A stretch of 64,000 nucleotides of DNA from Chryseobacterium aureum (GTDB lineage Bacteria > Bacteroidota > Bacteroidia > Flavobacteriales > Weeksellaceae). The DNA is taken from positions 2,976,001 through 3,040,000 of the forward strand of contig NZ_CP034661.1 of assembly GCF_003971235.1 (NCBI RefSeq), in the 5' to 3' direction. Numbering within the stretch: the first letter of the stretch is position 1; every line of letters begins with the position of its first letter. The position numbers and the translations under genes were made by a program. Shown here piece by piece: positions 36,616 to 44,329 of this stretch. The notes beneath the pieces are model-generated. The model made no database searches. It was given only the letters and a program-made list of their open reading frames with translations, and had not been told where the DNA came from.

Positions 36616-37210
36616 TATAGCGTTATTAGGATTTTCAATGTGGGCTTCTGCTCAGATTTCACTGGCAGGTAAGGCCAATTTAATTTTCCCGACAGGATCA
36701 CCTTCCTGGACGAATATTAAAGGAACAGTGAATGATGCCATTGATGGAAAAGGTAAAAACAATGTGGGTTTTAATGTGGGACTTTCATTAAAAGTGGGTC
36801 TTCCTACTTCATTGTTTGTAATGCCGGAAATCTATTATACTCATTTCAAAAATGAGTTTACGACAGAAAACACCACTTTTGATGTTAAAAGTAACCGTAT
36901 AGATGTTCCGGTTCTTTTAGGATATAATCTTTTAGGAAATATGCTTGGGGTTTTTGTAGGACCTGTAGGTAGCTTCAACTTAAATAAGGACAATACTTAC
37001 AACGATTTTAAAGAAAATGCTAAAAATGACTTTACAGTAGGATACCAGTTTGGTGCACAGCTTGAAATTAAAAAGCTTATTGTAAATGCAAGATATGAAG
37101 GTGCATTCAGTAAAGACGAAAGAAATTTTATCAACAGAGTTTCCGGTTCGGAAATCAGATATGATAACAGACCGAACCTGTTTATGGTAGGTTTAGGATA
37201 TAAATTCTAA
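36599..37210 (+). CDS. Outer membrane beta-barrel protein
   Basis: A 203-residue protein with a signal peptide cleaved near WASAQ and alternating beta strands ending in the C-terminal aromatic FMVGLGYKF, typical of small PorT/OmpW-like 8-stranded barrels of Bacteroidota. It overlaps the MlaF gene by 17 bases, so an outer-membrane component is produced with the lipid transporter; it could be the outer-membrane part of that pathway (inference) or simply co-transcribed. Confidence 0.85.
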   Translation: MKKAFSIALLGFSMWASAQISLAGKANLIFPTGSPSWTNIKGTVNDAIDGKGKNNVGFNVGLSLKVGLPTSLFVMPEIYYTHFKNEFTTENTTFDVKSNRIDVPVLLGYNLLGNMLGVFVGPVGSFNLNKDNTYNDFKENAKNDFTVGYQFGAQLEIKKLIVNARYEGAFSKDERNFINRVSGSEIRYDNRPNLFMVGLGYKF

Positions 37211-37234
37211 TGAATTATTGAAAATAACAACTTG

Positions 37235-37265
37235 AAACCCTCAAATTTAAATTTGAGGGTTTTTA
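37235..37265. terminator. Bidirectional terminator overlapping the end of the 37247 gene
   Basis: Perfect 28-bp palindrome (14-bp arms 37235-37248 and 37249-37262 built on AAACCCTCAAATTT) followed by T on the plus strand. The last codons and stop of the minus-strand gene at 37247 lie within it. Confidence 0.85.
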
Positions 37266-37558
37266 TTTTGTTCTTCAAGCTCAGCCTGGCGCTTTGCAAT
37301 TTCTGCAGCCTGTTTTTCAAGCTCTTCTTTGTCTTTCTGCAGCTGTTTGAATTCTTTTTTCTTCTGGTCTGCTCTTATAGCGCTTCCTTTGCTTACATAT
37401 CCTACCATTCCCCCGATGATAAGTCCTATCCCTACTCCTGCCATCATCCCCATAATATGAGACATGGTAATCTTTTCAACGGTAAAATCTGTTGTAAGAT
37501 AGAAAAGCAGTGCAGAAACAGCTAAAAGTATAAGTCCGGTAATTGATAAACTCTTCAT
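37247..37558 (-). CDS. Small membrane protein with coiled-coil tail
   Basis: A 103-residue protein with two N-terminal hydrophobic helices (about residues 5-22 and 38-57, the second Gly/Met-rich: MGMMAGVGIGLIIGGMVGYV) and a C-terminal Lys/Glu/Gln-rich coiled coil from about residue 65. I recognise no family. The stop codon is inside a palindromic terminator shared with the convergent beta-barrel gene. Function unknown. Confidence 0.65.
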   Translation of the reverse strand: MKSLSITGLILLAVSALLFYLTTDFTVEKITMSHIMGMMAGVGIGLIIGGMVGYVSKGSAIRADQKKKEFKQLQKDKEELEKQAAEIAKRQAELEEQNKNPQI

Positions 37559-37581
37559 AATATTGTGTTAGGTGGTTGTAT

Positions 37582-37626
37582 AAAAAAGCCTTATCAAATT
37601 TACTAAAAATTTAATAAGGCTTTTTT
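37582..37626 (-). terminator. Terminator of the M48 peptidase gene
   Basis: A 13-bp stem (37582-37594 with 37614-37626) including AAGCCTTAT/ATAAGGCTT and a T-run on the minus strand after the stem. Confidence 0.85.
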
Positions 37627-37644
37627 CAAGATTAAAATTTCTGA

Positions 37645-38451
37645 TTATATTTTTCCTCCCGCAGCCTTATAATATTCTAAAGCTTTCGGCAAATCTTTAT
37701 TGATATCTGAAATTCTTGTTTCCGGATTCGGGTGGGTAGATAAGAATTCTGGCTGTCTTGCTCCTGAAGATGCTGCTTCCATTCTGTTCCAGAAAGGAAT
37801 TGCCGCTCTCGGATCATATCCTGCCATAGACATCAGGTAAAGCCCCATTTCATCCGCTTCAGATTCCTGGCCTCTTCCGTATTTCAATAAAGCAACCTGT
37901 GAACCAATAGGATATACCTTCTGGAAAACACTTGCCCATTGTGAATTTGAAATGGTTCCTCCCAGGATAGCACCTCCATACTGGGCTACCATTGCCTGAG
38001 AAATTCTTTCGTTTCCGTGACCTGCCAGGGCGTGGGAAACCTCATGTCCCAATACTACAGCAAGTCCGTTATCGTCTTTCGTTACCGGTAATATTCCTGT
38101 GTAAACGGCTACTTTACCACCAGGCATACACCATGCATTCAGCTCACTGCTTTGCAGAAGATTAAATTCCCAGTTGTAATTGGCCAGATCTGCTGATCTT
38201 CCAATACTCTGATAATATCTTTCTGCTGCACTTTTAATTCTGTTTCCTACATTTACCACTCTCTTTGCATCTGCCGTACCGGTAATCACTTTACCTTTAG
38301 ACAATGTCGTCTTGTATTCCTGCGAAGACATTGTTAAAATTTCCGAATTATTGGCCAGCTGTAAAGAAGACCTCCCGGTAATGGGGTTTGTAGTACAGGC
38401 AGCAGCCAACAGAGCAATAGCTCCCATTCCAAATAGATGTGTAACTTTCAT
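37645..38451 (-). CDS. M48 family metallopeptidase lipoprotein (LoiP/BepA-like)
   Basis: A 268-residue zinc protease with a lipoprotein signal (lipobox LAAAC, then TTNPITGRSS, a common start of these proteins). The zinc site is HEVSH (His136, Glu137, His140) with the third ligand in GQESEADEMG. YGRGQESEADEMGL and THPNPETRI are family signatures. Such proteases check outer-membrane or envelope protein quality. Single gene with its own terminator, divergent from the DUF4251 gene. Confidence 0.93.
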   Translation of the reverse strand: MKVTHLFGMGAIALLAAACTTNPITGRSSLQLANNSEILTMSSQEYKTTLSKGKVITGTADAKRVVNVGNRIKSAAERYYQSIGRSADLANYNWEFNLLQSSELNAWCMPGGKVAVYTGILPVTKDDNGLAVVLGHEVSHALAGHGNERISQAMVAQYGGAILGGTISNSQWASVFQKVYPIGSQVALLKYGRGQESEADEMGLYLMSMAGYDPRAAIPFWNRMEAASSGARQPEFLSTHPNPETRISDINKDLPKALEYYKAAGGKI

Positions 38452-38510
38452 AGTTTGAGTGTTAATAATTCAACCTTAACAATTTTTATTCCAAAATATT
38501 TCAGAAAGAA

Positions 38511-38518
38511 TATATTTG
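38511..38518 (+). promoter_or_regulatory. -7 box for the DUF4251 gene
   Basis: TATATTTG (TAnnTTTG) 38 bases before the ATG at 38557. Confidence 0.45.
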
Positions 38519-38556
38519 CATACATTTTGCTGTTTAAATTTAATAATTATATCATT

Positions 38557-39105
38557 ATGAAAAAGTATATTTCTTTACTGATGATTTTCGGATTCCTGTT
38601 TTTTTTTCAAAGCTGTGCTTCCCAGGGTTCTTCAGATCCTAATATCGTAGAAACTTTGGTGAATTCTCAGGAGTTTACCTTTCATGCGGAAAGGGCCAAT
38701 CCAACGAATTATGACGTTATCAATGTCCTGAATTCAATGCCTAACGCCACTGCCACCAGAATATTAAACCTGAATGGAGATTATACGATAGACGTAAGTC
38801 AAAATACATTGGAGGTAGTACTTCCTTACTTTGGAAGGCTATTCAATCCAACTTATGGAAATACAAATGACAACGGTTATAGATTTACTTCTAAAGATTT
38901 TACGGTCAGCAAAACTCAGAATAAAAAAGGAAAGTGGACTTTGAAATTCAAACCGAAAGATGTGAAAACCGTAGATGAGATGAATATCGAGATTTTTAAA
39001 AACGGAAAGGCCTTCGTTTCTATGAGGAGTAATGACAGACAGCCGATTAGTTATGACGGATATATCTCAAAAACGGAAGTAAAAAAGGAAAAAGAGAAAC
39101 CTTAA
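38557..39105 (+). CDS. DUF4251 domain lipoprotein
   Basis: A 182-residue lipoprotein (signal LMIFGFLFFFQSC). The mature part has the DUF4251 pattern: FTFHAERANP near the start, VLPYFGRLFNPTYG in the centre, then a beta-rich C-terminal half and a Lys/Glu tail. Function unknown; common in Bacteroidota. The ATG at 38557 was chosen since it gives a signal peptide and a -7 box upstream. The gene converges on meaB with a 4-base overlap of their 3' ends. Confidence 0.85.
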   Translation: MKKYISLLMIFGFLFFFQSCASQGSSDPNIVETLVNSQEFTFHAERANPTNYDVINVLNSMPNATATRILNLNGDYTIDVSQNTLEVVLPYFGRLFNPTYGNTNDNGYRFTSKDFTVSKTQNKKGKWTLKFKPKDVKTVDEMNIEIFKNGKAFVSMRSNDRQPISYDGYISKTEVKKEKEKP

Positions 39106-40094
39106 TCCCTGTTTTCATTAGATAAGAATTTCTCAACAAATAATTTTGCTTCAGTACTTGGATTGGAAACCATTGCTGAAGCATTTTTTTTATGCAGATG
39201 GTAGGCTTCTTCCACGGCATTGCTTCTTTTCATCAGGGACAGAATATATTCCTGAACCCAGTATTCAAAGCGTTTTTCGGCCTGCTGAATGCGTACTTCT
39301 TCAAAACGTCCGGATTTCTTTTTGAGATCAATAAATCCGAAGATTGCCTCATACACTTCCTGTAGTCCTTCATTAAAAAGGGCAGAACCCAGTAAAACGG
39401 GAATTTTCCAGCCTTTTTCTTTAGGCGGGATAAAGTCCAGGGCTCTTTTTAATTCCAGTCTCGTATTTTTTGCTTTCTGGAGATTGTCCTGATCTACTTT
39501 ATTAATGAAGATAAGGTCTACCATTTCCATGATACCCCGTTTTATTCCCTGAAGCTCATCTCCGCCTCCAATAATTTTAAGAAATAAAAAGACATCCGTA
39601 ATATCGGCCACCAGAACTTCTGACTGCCCTACTCCGACCGTTTCTATTAGGATATAATCGTAGCCTGCAGCTTCGCAGATCATCATGGTTTCAAAGGTAG
39701 TATTGGCAACTCCTCCCAGAAAACCGGAGCTTGGGGAAGGGCGAATGAATGCATTTTCTTCTTTCGCCAGTTCTTCCATCCTGGTTTTATCTCCCAAAAT
39801 ACTTCCTTTGTTGATTGCCGAGCTTGGATCTATCGCTAAAACGGCTACTTTTTTACCCTGAGCGATAACCAGCCTTCCGAAATTTTCTATAAACGTGGAT
39901 TTTCCGGCTCCGGGAACTCCCGTTACTCCTACCCTCACAGAATTTCCGGTAAGAGGCATTATTTTCTTCAGCAGTTCTTCTGCCTGTACCCTGTGCTCTG
40001 CTTTTTTACTTTCAACCAATGTAATAGCTTTTGCAATCAGGCGTTTGTTTCCTGACTGTATTCCGTCTATTAGCTCTTCTGTAGAAAATTTCAT
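39102..40094 (-). CDS. meaB: Methylmalonyl-CoA mutase-associated GTPase MeaB
   Basis: A 330-residue G3E-type GTPase that guards methylmalonyl-CoA mutase: it gates adenosylcobalamin loading and removes damaged cofactor. Signatures: P-loop GVPGAGKSTFIE, VLAIDPSSA, the ILIETVGVGQSEV switch and NKVDQ for guanine specificity. ATG 40094 was chosen (MKFSTEELIDGIQSG); the extension to 40142 is a hydrophobic run unlike MeaB. The mutase is encoded at 46500-48620 on the same strand, about 6 kb away. Confidence 0.94.
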   Translation of the reverse strand: MKFSTEELIDGIQSGNKRLIAKAITLVESKKAEHRVQAEELLKKIMPLTGNSVRVGVTGVPGAGKSTFIENFGRLVIAQGKKVAVLAIDPSSAINKGSILGDKTRMEELAKEENAFIRPSPSSGFLGGVANTTFETMMICEAAGYDYILIETVGVGQSEVLVADITDVFLFLKIIGGGDELQGIKRGIMEMVDLIFINKVDQDNLQKAKNTRLELKRALDFIPPKEKGWKIPVLLGSALFNEGLQEVYEAIFGFIDLKKKSGRFEEVRIQQAEKRFEYWVQEYILSLMKRSNAVEEAYHLHKKNASAMVSNPSTEAKLFVEKFLSNENRD

Positions 40095-40099
40095 TGATT

Positions 40100-40130
40100 C
40101 AAAATTAATAATTAAAATGGGAATGATCAA
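40100..40130 (-). promoter_or_regulatory. Promoter candidate for meaB
   Basis: Minus-strand TAATTTTG (40100-40107) with a TTG at 40128-40130, 20 bases upstream. The box is so near the ATG that the transcript would be almost leaderless. Confidence 0.4.
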
Positions 40131-40237
40131 TACCCAGATCATAATGATGGAACAAAAGACGTCAATTGTATTTATATGAATTAATAATTGCTCATGAATT
40201 TAATTTTTATTTCTTCTAAATTAAAACTAGAACCCCC

Positions 40238-40271
40238 TTGTGTCAAAGGCTTAAGGAATTTATTACATTTG
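40238..40271 (+). promoter_or_regulatory. Promoter for the tandem cytochrome genes
   Basis: TTG at 40238-40240 and TACATTTG at 40264-40271, 23 bases apart, matching both elements of the Bacteroidota promoter. Start codon 22 bases downstream. Confidence 0.6.
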
Positions 40272-40293
40272 TTATATCTCAAAAAGAAGAAAC

Positions 40294-40587
40294 ATGAAAA
40301 AACTCATCGCTGCGGCTTCGTTTACTGGTATTTTACTGGTTTCCTGTACGCCGAAAGCTTCTACATCCGCTGCTGCTCCCGGAACCTCTACGTCTACGGC
40401 AGAGCAGATGGCTCAGGGTAAAACTATTTTTGAAAACTCTTGTGGAAGATGTCATAAATTGCCTGATCCTGCATCCCACAATCCTGTACAATGGGTAGGA
40501 ATCATGAATTCTATGGCTCCAAAAGCAAAACTGACGGATGAGCAGCACCAATGGGTTTACGATTATATTGTTTCTGTGAAAAAATAA
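40294..40587 (+). CDS. Small cytochrome c lipoprotein (copy 1)
   Basis: A 97-residue monohaem cytochrome c with a lipoprotein signal (lipobox LLVSC). After a Ser/Thr/Ala-rich linker come QGKTIFENSCGRCHKLPDP with haem motif CGRCH and a distal Met in MNSMAPKAKLTD. It is probably tethered to a membrane on the periplasmic side and passes electrons to an oxidase or reductase. The next gene is a close paralogue 23 bases downstream. Confidence 0.9.
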   Translation: MKKLIAAASFTGILLVSCTPKASTSAAAPGTSTSTAEQMAQGKTIFENSCGRCHKLPDPASHNPVQWVGIMNSMAPKAKLTDEQHQWVYDYIVSVKK

Positions 40588-40610
40588 TCATCCAACAAAA
40601 AAAACAGGGT

Positions 40611-40898
40611 ATGAAAAAACTTATCTTAAGCGGCCTTGCAGCATCAGCGTTTCTGGTTTCCTGCGGCCCAAAAAGCGTGGCTGTAACAGGCCCCAAGTAT
40701 ACCTCATCTGAACAGCTGGCACAGGGCAAAACTATTTTCGAAAATTCCTGTACAAAATGCCATAAACTGCCAGAGCCTACCAAGCATGACGATAAGGGAT
40801 GGATCAACACATTGAGCAGAATGGCTCCAAAGGCTAAACTGACAGATGAGCAGCATCAGATGGTGTATGATTATCTGATCTCTGTGAATAAAAAATAA
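40611..40898 (+). CDS. Small cytochrome c lipoprotein (copy 2)
   Basis: A 95-residue paralogue of the preceding gene with lipobox FLVSC, haem motif CTKCH and the shared QGKTIFENSC and MAPKAKLTDEQHQ stretches; linker and some loops differ. ATG 40611 was chosen because it starts the signal peptide; the longer frame from 40551 overlaps copy 1. Its stop codon lies inside the left arm of a long inverted repeat that follows. Confidence 0.9.
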   Translation: MKKLILSGLAASAFLVSCGPKSVAVTGPKYTSSEQLAQGKTIFENSCTKCHKLPEPTKHDDKGWINTLSRMAPKAKLTDEQHQMVYDYLISVNKK

Positions 40899-41055
40899 GA
40901 CTGCCTCAAAATTATCATTCTGAACACAGGCTGAAAGTCTGCGAACGAAGTTCATAAATAGAGTGAAGAATCTCATGCTTATGGTTATCAATGAGATTCT
41001 TCCTTCGTCAGAATGACAAAAGCCCAATCATGTGTCTTTTTGAGGCAGTCTTATT
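40894..41055. repeat. 162-bp nested inverted-repeat element
   Basis: Three nested perfect stems: outer 18 bp (40894-40911 with 41038-41055, AATAAGACTGCCTCAAAA), middle 8 bp (40916-40923 with 41008-41015, CATTCTGA/TCAGAATG) and inner 12 bp (40965-40976 with 40991-41002, GAAGAATCTCAT). The interior resembles a dispersed Bacteroidota palindrome of the GAAGAATCTC/TTCGTCAGAATG type. The outer arms overlap the cytochrome stop codon and may work as terminator. Confidence 0.8.
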
Positions 41056-41081
41056 ATTTTTATTATCACTCAAAAAACAAA

Positions 41082-41588
41082 TTATTCTGTCTTTTTTACA
41101 GTTCTTGTTCTGGTTACTTTTGCTTTAACCAGCTTTTCTCTGTCTTCAATAATTTCAAGGGCAGCGCGGTTGTAAGCAAACTTTTTAGCTTCTTTAAGAG
41201 CAGCCAAAGCCTGTTTGTAATCAAACTTCCTTTCATGAAGAAGAGACAGGCAGTTCAGGATTTCCGATTTATCAATTCCTTTCAGCTTCAGAGAAAATTC
41301 AATGAGTTTCTCTGCTTCTTGATCATCTTCATTATTCAGAAGGCATTCAATATAATATTTAGGGGTATTGACATTTCCGATATTACTCTGCATGGCATCC
41401 TCAAAGTATCTTTTGGCGGTTTCATAATCCTTCAGTTCTTCTGAATATACTCTCCCCATAAGACAAAGGCTGTCTGCATCTTCGGGTTCGTAGGACAAGG
41501 CATAGTTCAGAGCATCCATGCATTCAGAAAGGTTGAAGGGAAAGTAATCCAGTGCTTCAAAATAATATTTACTTTTAGTTAAGGTCAT
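41082..41588 (-). CDS. Tetratricopeptide-repeat protein
   Basis: A 168-residue soluble helical protein with about three TPR units, e.g. LNYALSYEPEDADSLCLMGR and YETAKRYFEDAMQ, and a basic C-terminus (VKAKVTRTRTVKKTE). TPRs bind other proteins. ATG 41588 overlaps the end of prfH by 14 bases (an earlier ATG at 41609 is possible), so it is translationally coupled as the last gene of the PrfH/RtcB operon and may be a docking subunit, or just co-transcribed. Confidence 0.78.
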   Translation of the reverse strand: MTLTKSKYYFEALDYFPFNLSECMDALNYALSYEPEDADSLCLMGRVYSEELKDYETAKRYFEDAMQSNIGNVNTPKYYIECLLNNEDDQEAEKLIEFSLKLKGIDKSEILNCLSLLHERKFDYKQALAALKEAKKFAYNRAALEIIEDREKLVKAKVTRTRTVKKTE

Positions 41589-42273
41589 TTCTGTAGTTTT
41601 TAAGTTCATTTTTCAGGGCATTTCTTTGTTTTTTGAATGTCCTGTCTTCGTAATTCTTTTTAAAATCTGTTCCTGAAAATGTACGGACCGGATTTCCGCG
41701 CTCTACCTGCATCTGCAAAAACCAGGTTTCTTTCAGTTTTCTTTCCAGCTGCTGCACATACACTGCCATTACCTTTTCTTTGAGCCTGATAACCGATAGC
41801 TTTTTATTTTCGAGCTGTGAACGGGAATCCTGCACAAAAACAGTTTCGTTGGTAGGAATATGGGTGGCCCGTACAGCGGTATTCACCTTGTTTACATTTT
41901 GTCCTCCGCTTCCCTGGCTTCTTGCGGTCTGAAAGCGGATATCTTTTTCATGGAAATCAGTCATTTTTACATTTTCCAGTTCAAAAATTCCGATAAACCA
42001 GTTGCTTCTTTTATGGAGTTTTCTGAATGTACTTTTCCCGGTCCAGCAGACGCTTCCCAGCCAGCTTTTTAAAAACGGCGTTAGATCTTTTCCTTTCAAA
42101 AGCAGGGTTACTGATTTTAATGTGAGGTTTTCATCCCCGTTTTCACGATGAATGATTTCGTATGCTATTGTATTGTCTTTGGCCTCTTCAAGAAAGGTCT
42201 TCAGCACCCTGGCTACTACCCATTGGCATTCTAAAGGTCCTCTTCCAGAAGTGATCTGTATTAATTTTTCCAT
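41575..42273 (-). CDS. prfH: Peptide chain release factor homologue PrfH
   Basis: A 232-residue release-factor-like protein. It keeps the peptidyl-tRNA hydrolysis domain with [10 protein letters not shown] (GGQ at residues 123-125) but lacks the stop-codon reading domain of RF1/RF2. PrfH releases peptides from ribosomes whose decoding centre has been damaged, and its RtcB partner reseals the cleaved rRNA (established for PrfH-RtcB pairs). The N-terminal LIQITSGRGPLECQW is the PrfH signature. It starts 1 base after the nucleotidyltransferase gene, and rtcB lies just upstream. Confidence 0.94.
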   Translation of the reverse strand: MEKLIQITSGRGPLECQWVVARVLKTFLEEAKDNTIAYEIIHRENGDENLTLKSVTLLLKGKDLTPFLKSWLGSVCWTGKSTFRKLHKRSNWFIGIFELENVKMTDFHEKDIRFQTARSQGSGGQNVNKVNTAVRATHIPTNETVFVQDSRSQLENKKLSVIRLKEKVMAVYVQQLERKLKETWFLQMQVERGNPVRTFSGTDFKKNYEDRTFKKQRNALKNELKNYRNDLN

Positions 42274-42274
42274 T

Positions 42275-42820
42275 TTATGTTGGTATTTTGCTTAATAAAG
42301 GGCTTCCAACCGGATTTATCCCTTTTTGTAATAAATCTTTTGCTGCCATTACAGCCCAGCATTTGTCACTGGAATGAGTATTTCTGTAAAATGAAAGTAA
42401 GACATCGGGTTTCACAACGGTAAAACCATTGACTTCAACCGTCTCAAGATCATCTTTTTCGAAGAAATCTATCGTAATTCTGTGAAATTTTTCATTTTCA
42501 AGCGCTACTGTTTTCTCGTATCTACGAAAATTTTCCTCACTGGGCAGATGATCATACCGGGTCCAGACTTTCTGGAATCCTTCCTGCTGAAGAGTGATAA
42601 CCACTTCTGCAACCTTTTCTTTTTTTACAAAAACATCTATGTCCTTGTGGTCGTGAGCATGTTTGTATTCTGTATGTCCTTTTTCCGACATAAAGTGCCA
42701 TGCCCATCCTCCTGATATAATGACTTTATCTTTTAATTGATCTAAAATTTCGAGCCCTAACCGAATTCTGAATTCCGGCCAGACTTCACCGTATCTTTTG
42801 ATGTTATGTGGTGCTCCCAT
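42275..42820 (-). CDS. Nucleotidyltransferase-fold protein of the PrfH/RtcB operon
   Basis: A 181-residue protein with the polymerase-beta-like nucleotidyltransferase signature: ISGGWAWHF (Gly37-Gly38) followed by DHKDIDVFV with Asp60 and Asp62, and a third carboxylate at Asp118 in RITIDFFE, so the metal site looks complete. The C-terminal part (VVKPDVLLSFYRN, AAKDLLQKG) resembles the helical tail of antibiotic or RNA nucleotidyltransferases such as the GGW..HxDID family. It is locked between rtcB and prfH (1 base from prfH), pointing to a role with damaged RNA or ribosomes. The substrate is unknown. Confidence 0.8.
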   Translation of the reverse strand: MGAPHNIKRYGEVWPEFRIRLGLEILDQLKDKVIISGGWAWHFMSEKGHTEYKHAHDHKDIDVFVKKEKVAEVVITLQQEGFQKVWTRYDHLPSEENFRRYEKTVALENEKFHRITIDFFEKDDLETVEVNGFTVVKPDVLLSFYRNTHSSDKCWAVMAAKDLLQKGINPVGSPLLSKIPT

Positions 42821-42863
42821 TTTTTGTCTTTTTGATTGAATATTTTAAAATATTCCCTGATTA

Positions 42864-42894
42864 AACCTTACAGGTTTTGGAAACCTGTAAGGTT
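42864..42894. repeat. Perfect hairpin in the rtcB-nucleotidyltransferase gap
   Basis: 14-bp arms (42864-42877 and 42881-42894; AACCTTACAGGTTT and its complement) with a 3-base loop. The AACCTTACAGGTTT core looks like a dispersed flavobacterial repeat. Inside the operon it may stop, slow or protect transcripts. Confidence 0.75.
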
Positions 42895-42910
42895 GTAAAG
42901 TTTTAATTGT

Positions 42911-44302
42911 TTATCTGTCCATTCTCACAATTCTCGGCTGGAATGTTCCCAGAATATCTACCAGTTCACTCTGTGCATTCATTACTTCATTAATGTCTTT
43001 ATAGGCCATAGGTGCTTCTTCTGCATTTCCGCCCATCAGTGTGACATTTTTCAGCTTCAGTTCTTTTTTGATATCATGCTGAGTAAAAAGGCTTCTGCAT
43101 TCTCCTCTTGAATGCGCTCTTCCTGCGCCATGTGATGCTGAGTTCAATGATTCCGGATTTCCTTTTCCCCGAACAATGAATCCTTTTGCCGTCATCGATC
43201 CGGGAATCATTCCCAATTCATTTTCATTGGCAGGGGTAGCTCCTTTTCTGTGAACAATCACTTCTTTGCCGTTATGAATTTCTTTCCATGCGAAGTTGTG
43301 ATGGTTTTCTATTCTGGCTTTAACCCTTCCACCGACTGCTTTTACGAGCCTTCTGTGAATATCATCATGACAAGCTGAAGCATAATCCCCGGCAAGATTC
43401 ATTGCCGTCCAGTATTCCAGTCCAAGATGGGTACTGAGGTCCAGCCAGGCGAAGTTTTGGGCTTCTTTGGGTAACGGACACTGTTCTGTTGCCATTCTTG
43501 AATAATACTGTGCGATCTCTGCTCCAAGCCCTCTCGAACCGCTGTGAGAAAGTATTCCCAGATATTTTCCTTTTGGGAGACCAATCTGTTTGTCTTCTTC
43601 GGTGATTTCCACTTCCCCGAATTCCACAAAGTGATTTCCTCCGCCTGAGGATCCCATCTGTTTGATCGCTTTTCCCTTTAATCTTCTTAAGATCGGGATC
43701 ATATCGAATGTATCTCTTTCGAAGATCTCATGATCTATATGAGATTTATGCGTTTCATACATCCCGAATCTGGTATGTTCGGCAAGCGCTTTTTCATATT
43801 TATCTCTTGCTCCTTCAAGATATGAAACCGGTGTATCCAAAATACTGAGGCTCATTCTGCAGCCAATATCCATTCCTACTCCGTAAGGGATGACGGCATT
43901 TTCCACTGCCAGAACTCCTCCTATGGGAAGTCCGTATCCGCTGTGGGCATCCGGCATTAAAGCTCCCTGAGTAGAAACAGGCAGTTTCAAAGCTGTATAC
44001 AACTGATTTTTTGCCTCTTCTGAAATATTGTTTCCAAAAATCTGAAAGGAAGCACGCTGTGAATTCAGCATTCTTTTTTCTGTTTTTCTGGATGAAAGCA
44101 GGGTTTCTGCAATTTGCCCGAAAGTAAGATCTTTTTCAAATTCTTCCGGATTCAGCAGGATTTCCTTTAAAAGAGCTTTTACGTGGTGAATATTCTTTGT
44201 TGCAAAATTTCTTTTCATGACTTCCAATGCTACGTTTACGCTTTGGTTATTTGGATAGCCCAGTTTTAATATATCTTTTCCTTTTAGTTTTAAATTTCCC
44301 AT
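42911..44302 (-). CDS. rtcB: RtcB family RNA ligase (PrfH-linked type)
   Basis: A 463-residue GTP/Mn-dependent ligase joining 2',3'-cyclic-phosphate or 3'-phosphate ends to 5'-OH ends. Metal ligands: Asp145 and Cys148 in GMDIGCRM, His224 in GGGNHFVEF, His253 in LSHSGSRG and His334/His335 in ENHHNF; the guanylated catalytic His is His391 in HGAGR. The position in an operon with prfH suggests the RtcB2-type ligase that repairs cleaved rRNA. N-terminal 95 residues form an extra helical part. It starts 27 bases after the upstream gene. Confidence 0.94.
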   Translation of the reverse strand: MGNLKLKGKDILKLGYPNNQSVNVALEVMKRNFATKNIHHVKALLKEILLNPEEFEKDLTFGQIAETLLSSRKTEKRMLNSQRASFQIFGNNISEEAKNQLYTALKLPVSTQGALMPDAHSGYGLPIGGVLAVENAVIPYGVGMDIGCRMSLSILDTPVSYLEGARDKYEKALAEHTRFGMYETHKSHIDHEIFERDTFDMIPILRRLKGKAIKQMGSSGGGNHFVEFGEVEITEEDKQIGLPKGKYLGILSHSGSRGLGAEIAQYYSRMATEQCPLPKEAQNFAWLDLSTHLGLEYWTAMNLAGDYASACHDDIHRRLVKAVGGRVKARIENHHNFAWKEIHNGKEVIVHRKGATPANENELGMIPGSMTAKGFIVRGKGNPESLNSASHGAGRAHSRGECRSLFTQHDIKKELKLKNVTLMGGNAEEAPMAYKDINEVMNAQSELVDILGTFQPRIVRMDR

Positions 44303-44329
44303 TGTTTTTGTTTTAAATAACAGTTGGAC

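Noticed and set aside
37232..37525. Plus-strand open frame rich in Phe and Cys
   Set aside because: It is the reverse of the coiled-coil membrane protein gene and passes through the terminator palindrome; amino acid content is unlike a real protein.
40894..41055. Insertion sequence or miniature transposon remnant with transposase
   Set aside because: No transposase fragment or clear target-site duplication is visible; only nested palindromes, so it is listed as a repeat.
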